From: CAYUNA01 sp047629355
GTDB lineage: Bacteria; Bacteroidota; Bacteroidia; Chitinophagales; Saprospiraceae
Direction of reading: 5' to 3'
DNA length: 64,000 bases
NCBI GenBank assembly: GCA_047629355.1
Contig: JBLHWU010000001.1
Coordinates: 21,889-85,888, forward strand
Shown here: in pieces, positions 61,646 through 64,000 of the stretch
Numbering within the stretch: position 1 is the stretch's first letter
Layout: the number at the start of each line of letters is the position of its first letter
Program-made: the position numbers and the translations under genes
Notes under the pieces: model-generated
The model's input: only the letters and a program-made list of their open reading frames with translations
The model's database searches: none
Told to the model about the DNA's origin: nothing

Positions 61646-62323
61646 TTAGTTTCCTCCAATAATTGGAAGTAATTGGAGCATATCATCAATGATAAAATCT
61701 GGATTCGCTTTTTGCATTTGAGTCCTATTTTGCGCCCCTGTGGTAATGCCGATAGAATATTTGACTTTTGCATTTTTCCCCTCTTGAATATCAACTGCAC
61801 TATCACCAATTTTTATAACAAGATTGGCTGGAATGTCTAATCTGTTACAGATTTCATTAATCATATCAGGAGCTGGGCGACTATTGCTTACATCCGATGC
61901 TGTCATCAAAACATCAATATCTTTTCCAACTTCGATATCAACATTTTTCAAAATTTGTTCTGCCACTTCACGAGTATAACCAGTATTAAATGAAACTTTT
62001 ATATCCCTTCGCTTCAAAGATTCTATTACCTTTTTTACACTTGGAAAAACTTCCATTTCAGCAGTTTCATAAATGATACTTAGATTCTTTTTGAAGGCTG
62101 AATGTATTTCTTCCACCAAGGTTTCTGGAGGATTCTCTTTACTAATTTCCACTATCACATCTCGAATGGCAGCCTTTTTTTCTTTACCTGCGCAATGCTC
62201 CAAAACTGTTTTCAAATCAGTTTGAATTTCGTAGTCCCGTAAAGTAGTCAAGATCGTTTTGTAAACAAGATTGTCTTCATTGATGGCTGTTCCAGCCATG
62301 TCGAATATCACAAGTAGTATCAT
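61646..62323 (-). CDS. Phosphonatase-like HAD hydrolase
   Basis: A 225-residue HAD-superfamily enzyme. The nucleophile motif is FDMAGTAI (Asp 8), with Ala two residues on as in phosphonoacetaldehyde hydrolase instead of the usual second Asp. Later motifs are VSFNTGYTR, SRPAPDMI and IKIGDSAVDIQEGKNA. In the cap, AGKEKKAAIRDV places Lys 49 at about the position of the Schiff-base lysine of PhnX, by eye. It matches the 'phosphonatase-like hydrolase' family often coupled with Phn-HD enzymes. It might cleave phosphonoacetaldehyde or, more likely, act on a phosphate or phosphonate intermediate. It lies 14 bases after the HD-oxygenase gene. Confidence 0.82.
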   Translation of the reverse strand: MILLVIFDMAGTAINEDNLVYKTILTTLRDYEIQTDLKTVLEHCAGKEKKAAIRDVIVEISKENPPETLVEEIHSAFKKNLSIIYETAEMEVFPSVKKVIESLKRRDIKVSFNTGYTREVAEQILKNVDIEVGKDIDVLMTASDVSNSRPAPDMINEICNRLDIPANLVIKIGDSAVDIQEGKNAKVKYSIGITTGAQNRTQMQKANPDFIIDDMLQLLPIIGGN

Positions 62324-62337
62324 CTAATGCTAATAAT

Positions 62338-62913
62338 TTAATTTGTAAATATGTTATTATATTTAATCCTCAGTAATTGAGTAAACCGATTCCAATGCGC
62401 AGGAATAATCTTAAAATCAATTCCTTTGGCTGCTTCATCCAATTTTCTAATCAATATAGAATCTTCGAAAAAAGGACTTTGTTCAAATGTTCTCGCTTCT
62501 TCTATTGACATTCTTCCGCCTTGAAAAACCATCGTTTGTTGACTAGCTTCAGAAAGTTGAAGAACGTATTTTTCATCAACACAGCAGAGATATCTTTTGG
62601 CATTTACATGGTTTTTGACCGTAGTTATTATTCGTTGCGAAAACCCATTTTCTTTTAAAAAGTTGGCTCCTAACTCATCATGATTTTGAAGACCAAAGCC
62701 ATCCATATTTTTAATCTCATCATTAGATTCCAAAGGACAAAGGTGTCCTATGTCATGAAGAAAAGCAGCTAAAATTAATTCATCATCGAGTCTCTGTTCT
62801 TCAGCTAAGACACCTGCTTGAAATGAATGAGACAACACGGAGCAATCTTCACCGTAGGCAAATGCTCCGTGTTTTTTATAAATATTTAAAATAAGCTTAA
62901 CGCTATTTTTCAT
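62338..62913 (-). CDS. Phn-HD-type (PhnZ/TmpB-like) diiron oxygenase
   Basis: A 191-residue HD-domain protein. By alignment from memory to PhnZ, all iron ligands are conserved: His 29, His 53 and Asp 54 (in AAFLHDIGHL), His 78 (LQNHDELGA), His 102 (TVKNHVNAKRYL) and Asp 159 (IRKLDEAAKG); Lys 106 and the Glu of the N-terminal AYGED are also kept. PhnZ and TmpB oxidatively split 1-hydroxy-2-aminoethylphosphonate or its trimethyl form, releasing phosphate and glycine or glycine betaine. No PhnY- or TmpA-like hydroxylase is in the window, though one could lie beyond 64000. Its ATG overlaps the 3' end of the AlkP-family gene by 11 bases. Confidence 0.85.
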   Translation of the reverse strand: MKNSVKLILNIYKKHGAFAYGEDCSVLSHSFQAGVLAEEQRLDDELILAAFLHDIGHLCPLESNDEIKNMDGFGLQNHDELGANFLKENGFSQRIITTVKNHVNAKRYLCCVDEKYVLQLSEASQQTMVFQGGRMSIEEARTFEQSPFFEDSILIRKLDEAAKGIDFKIIPAHWNRFTQLLRIKYNNIFTN

Positions 62914-64000
62914 TTTCGAACATTTCTATTACTGCTTTTCCACATTCATATCTATCCCCCTCATAATCATGTCCTAGAAATTTAGCAACTGTTTTTGCAA
63001 CTTGGTTTTGCCAAAGTTGTCCTGCTGTTTTCACCTCTCCTAAAGCAGGAGTATCAGGCCCCATCGCCATCATCCAAATGGCATTTGAACCAACATAAGT
63101 TTTTCCATGACTTTTCCATTCTCCCTTGGGGTTAGGGTAAGCTCCTCGACCGTGATCAGTCGTAATTACAAAAGTTGTTTTGTCTTTGTACTGAGGATGA
63201 GACTGCACATATTCCCATAATTCTTGAATCCATTTATCTGTTTGGTGGGCAGATTTAAGATAGTGATCATATCTTCCATCATGGGCAAAATCATCTGTTT
63301 CGCCATAAGAAATATACAACAAACGAGGGGTTTCTTTTTCAATATACTCCAACGCATAATTATGAGTAAAAGCATCCAATCGAACAGTTGACCAAGGACT
63401 AGGGACCGTTGGTTGTAATTTGTTTAAAAATTTTTCAGTATCCGTAAGACTGTCATTTTTAGCGATTCGGAAACCCGCATTGGTAGGAATTCCACTTCGT
63501 TTGTCATTGATTATAAACGGAAAAACATCCCATGAAGCAAAGGCTCCTACTTTTCCATTAAATTCTTTTTTGTTATTAAAATATTCTAAAATCGTTTTAT
63601 TAGGATTGTATATTTTTTTATTGGATGTAATATCAGGGTCGCTGTACCCTGTTAAAATTTCACTATATCCAGGATAAGAAAACCAGAAAACATTGGTACA
63701 ATTAACTTTATTTTCAAACCAACGATTCCCATAAATTTGACCTTCCTTTCCAACCTTTTCCCAAAGAAATGGGAAGATAATTTCTCTTCTTTCTTTGGCA
63801 GTTTCTTTCCAAAATAGCGTTTTTAATTCTGTCGTATCTTTCACAAAATCCATATCAGCAATCAATGTCGAGTCAGCTCCTCCGAATAATTCTTGCCAAC
63901 GCAAACCATCCAAGGTAATGAGAAATACATTTTCTGTTTTTAAGTCTTGTGCATTTATATTTTTTAAACAAAAAAATAACAATACAGTTACGGGAAGTAA
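62903..64000 (-). CDS. Secreted AlkP-superfamily phosphatase/phosphodiesterase, N-terminus beyond the window
   Basis: At least 365 residues; the frame is still open at base 64000, so the first residues of the signal peptide are missing (visible part LLPVTVLLFFCLKNINAQ). Alkaline-phosphatase-superfamily landmarks: metal-binding Asp in VFLITLDGLRWQELF, nucleophile region WFSYPGYSEILTGYSDPD, second metal site SYGETDDFAHDGRYDHYL, and TTFVITTDHGRGAYPNPKGEW with the Asp-His pair. It resembles type I phosphodiesterase/nucleotide-pyrophosphatase-like enzymes. In the operon it would release phosphate or phosphonate from esters outside the inner membrane. It is translationally coupled to the Phn-HD gene. 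Confidence 0.82.
   Translation of the reverse strand, partial: LLPVTVLLFFCLKNINAQDLKTENVFLITLDGLRWQELFGGADSTLIADMDFVKDTTELKTLFWKETAKERREIIFPFLWEKVGKEGQIYGNRWFENKVNCTNVFWFSYPGYSEILTGYSDPDITSNKKIYNPNKTILEYFNNKKEFNGKVGAFASWDVFPFIINDKRSGIPTNAGFRIAKNDSLTDTEKFLNKLQPTVPSPWSTVRLDAFTHNYALEYIEKETPRLLYISYGETDDFAHDGRYDHYLKSAHQTDKWIQELWEYVQSHPQYKDKTTFVITTDHGRGAYPNPKGEWKSHGKTYVGSNAIWMMAMGPDTPALGEVKTAGQLWQNQVAKTVAKFLGHDYEGDRYECGKAVIEMFENEK

Overview
The window looks like a chromosome segment of a Bacteroidota bacterium, most likely of the Saprospiria/Lewinella-Haliscomenobacter type. The evidence is low G+C, promoters of the TTG-N19/20-TAnnTTTG kind, a type IX secretion system (PorU, PorV, PorP/SprF), several proteins ending in T9SS type A or type B sorting domains, and an aerotolerance (Bat) gene set. 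No rRNA, tRNA, CRISPR array, transposase or phage gene was seen. Gene order is chromosomal and largely housekeeping, but the intergenic spaces are long and full of short non-autonomous repeats.

Layout. 1-5.6 kb: the last codons of a MutS-family gene, a repeat-rich gap with a candidate small RNA, then a leftward group (OstA-like protein, BatE, DUF1990 protein, YndJ-like membrane protein). 6.3-10.1 kb: a small type B sorted protein, a decayed CAP-domain gene, and a membrane-bound LytTR protein. 10.2-17.3 kb: leftward genes for a GH113-like lipoprotein, a BtuF-like binding protein, a DUF1684 protein, and a VWA-rhodanese fusion flanked by two paralogous 174-residue proteins. 17.6-20.3 kb: a LytS/LytR-type two-component pair. 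20.3-30 kb: an acyltransferase-like protein with an enolase-superfamily enzyme, a thioredoxin-like protein, GpsA, a secreted hydrolase, and a glutamate-cysteine-ligase-like protein fused to CBS domains. 29.9-36.8 kb: PorP/SprF, PorU and PorV. 37.2-44.1 kb: ThiL, a large type B sorted protein, CysM and CysE, a PLP decarboxylase, and ribosomal protein S21. 44.8-52.5 kb: an FAD oxidoreductase with a polyferredoxin membrane protein, an OmpA-family protein, CdsA, a CPBP protease, and PdxJ. 53.1-58.8 kb: BatB, BatC, a short BatD, and an RND pump. 59.4-64 kb: a leftward phosphonate-type operon (AlkP-superfamily enzyme, Phn-HD oxygenase, phosphonatase-like hydrolase, DUF5690 carrier). It ends in a broken alkaline phosphatase whose first 55 codons run out of frame into the tail of an unrelated T9SS cargo gene.

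How parts work together. PorU and PorV are the sortase and shuttle that attach T9SS cargo to the surface; the sorted proteins here are plausible clients. CysE and CysM make cysteine from serine. The Phn-HD enzyme, the phosphonatase-like hydrolase and the phosphatases would together free phosphate from organophosphonates or esters, with DUF5690 as the likely carrier.

The most unusual layer is repetitive DNA: (1) about 160-bp palindromes with GGAATGCG ends and TAA/TTA target duplications, two of them placed exactly on TAA stop codons; (2) a modular three-hairpin element carried between different sets of terminal repeats, one copy with perfect 15-bp ends and an 8-bp target duplication; (3) degenerate tandem repeats with a 7-bp period at about nine places, one inside the ostA-like gene; (4) 92-bp near-identical palindromes. 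Homology statements are from reading the translations, without database searches.
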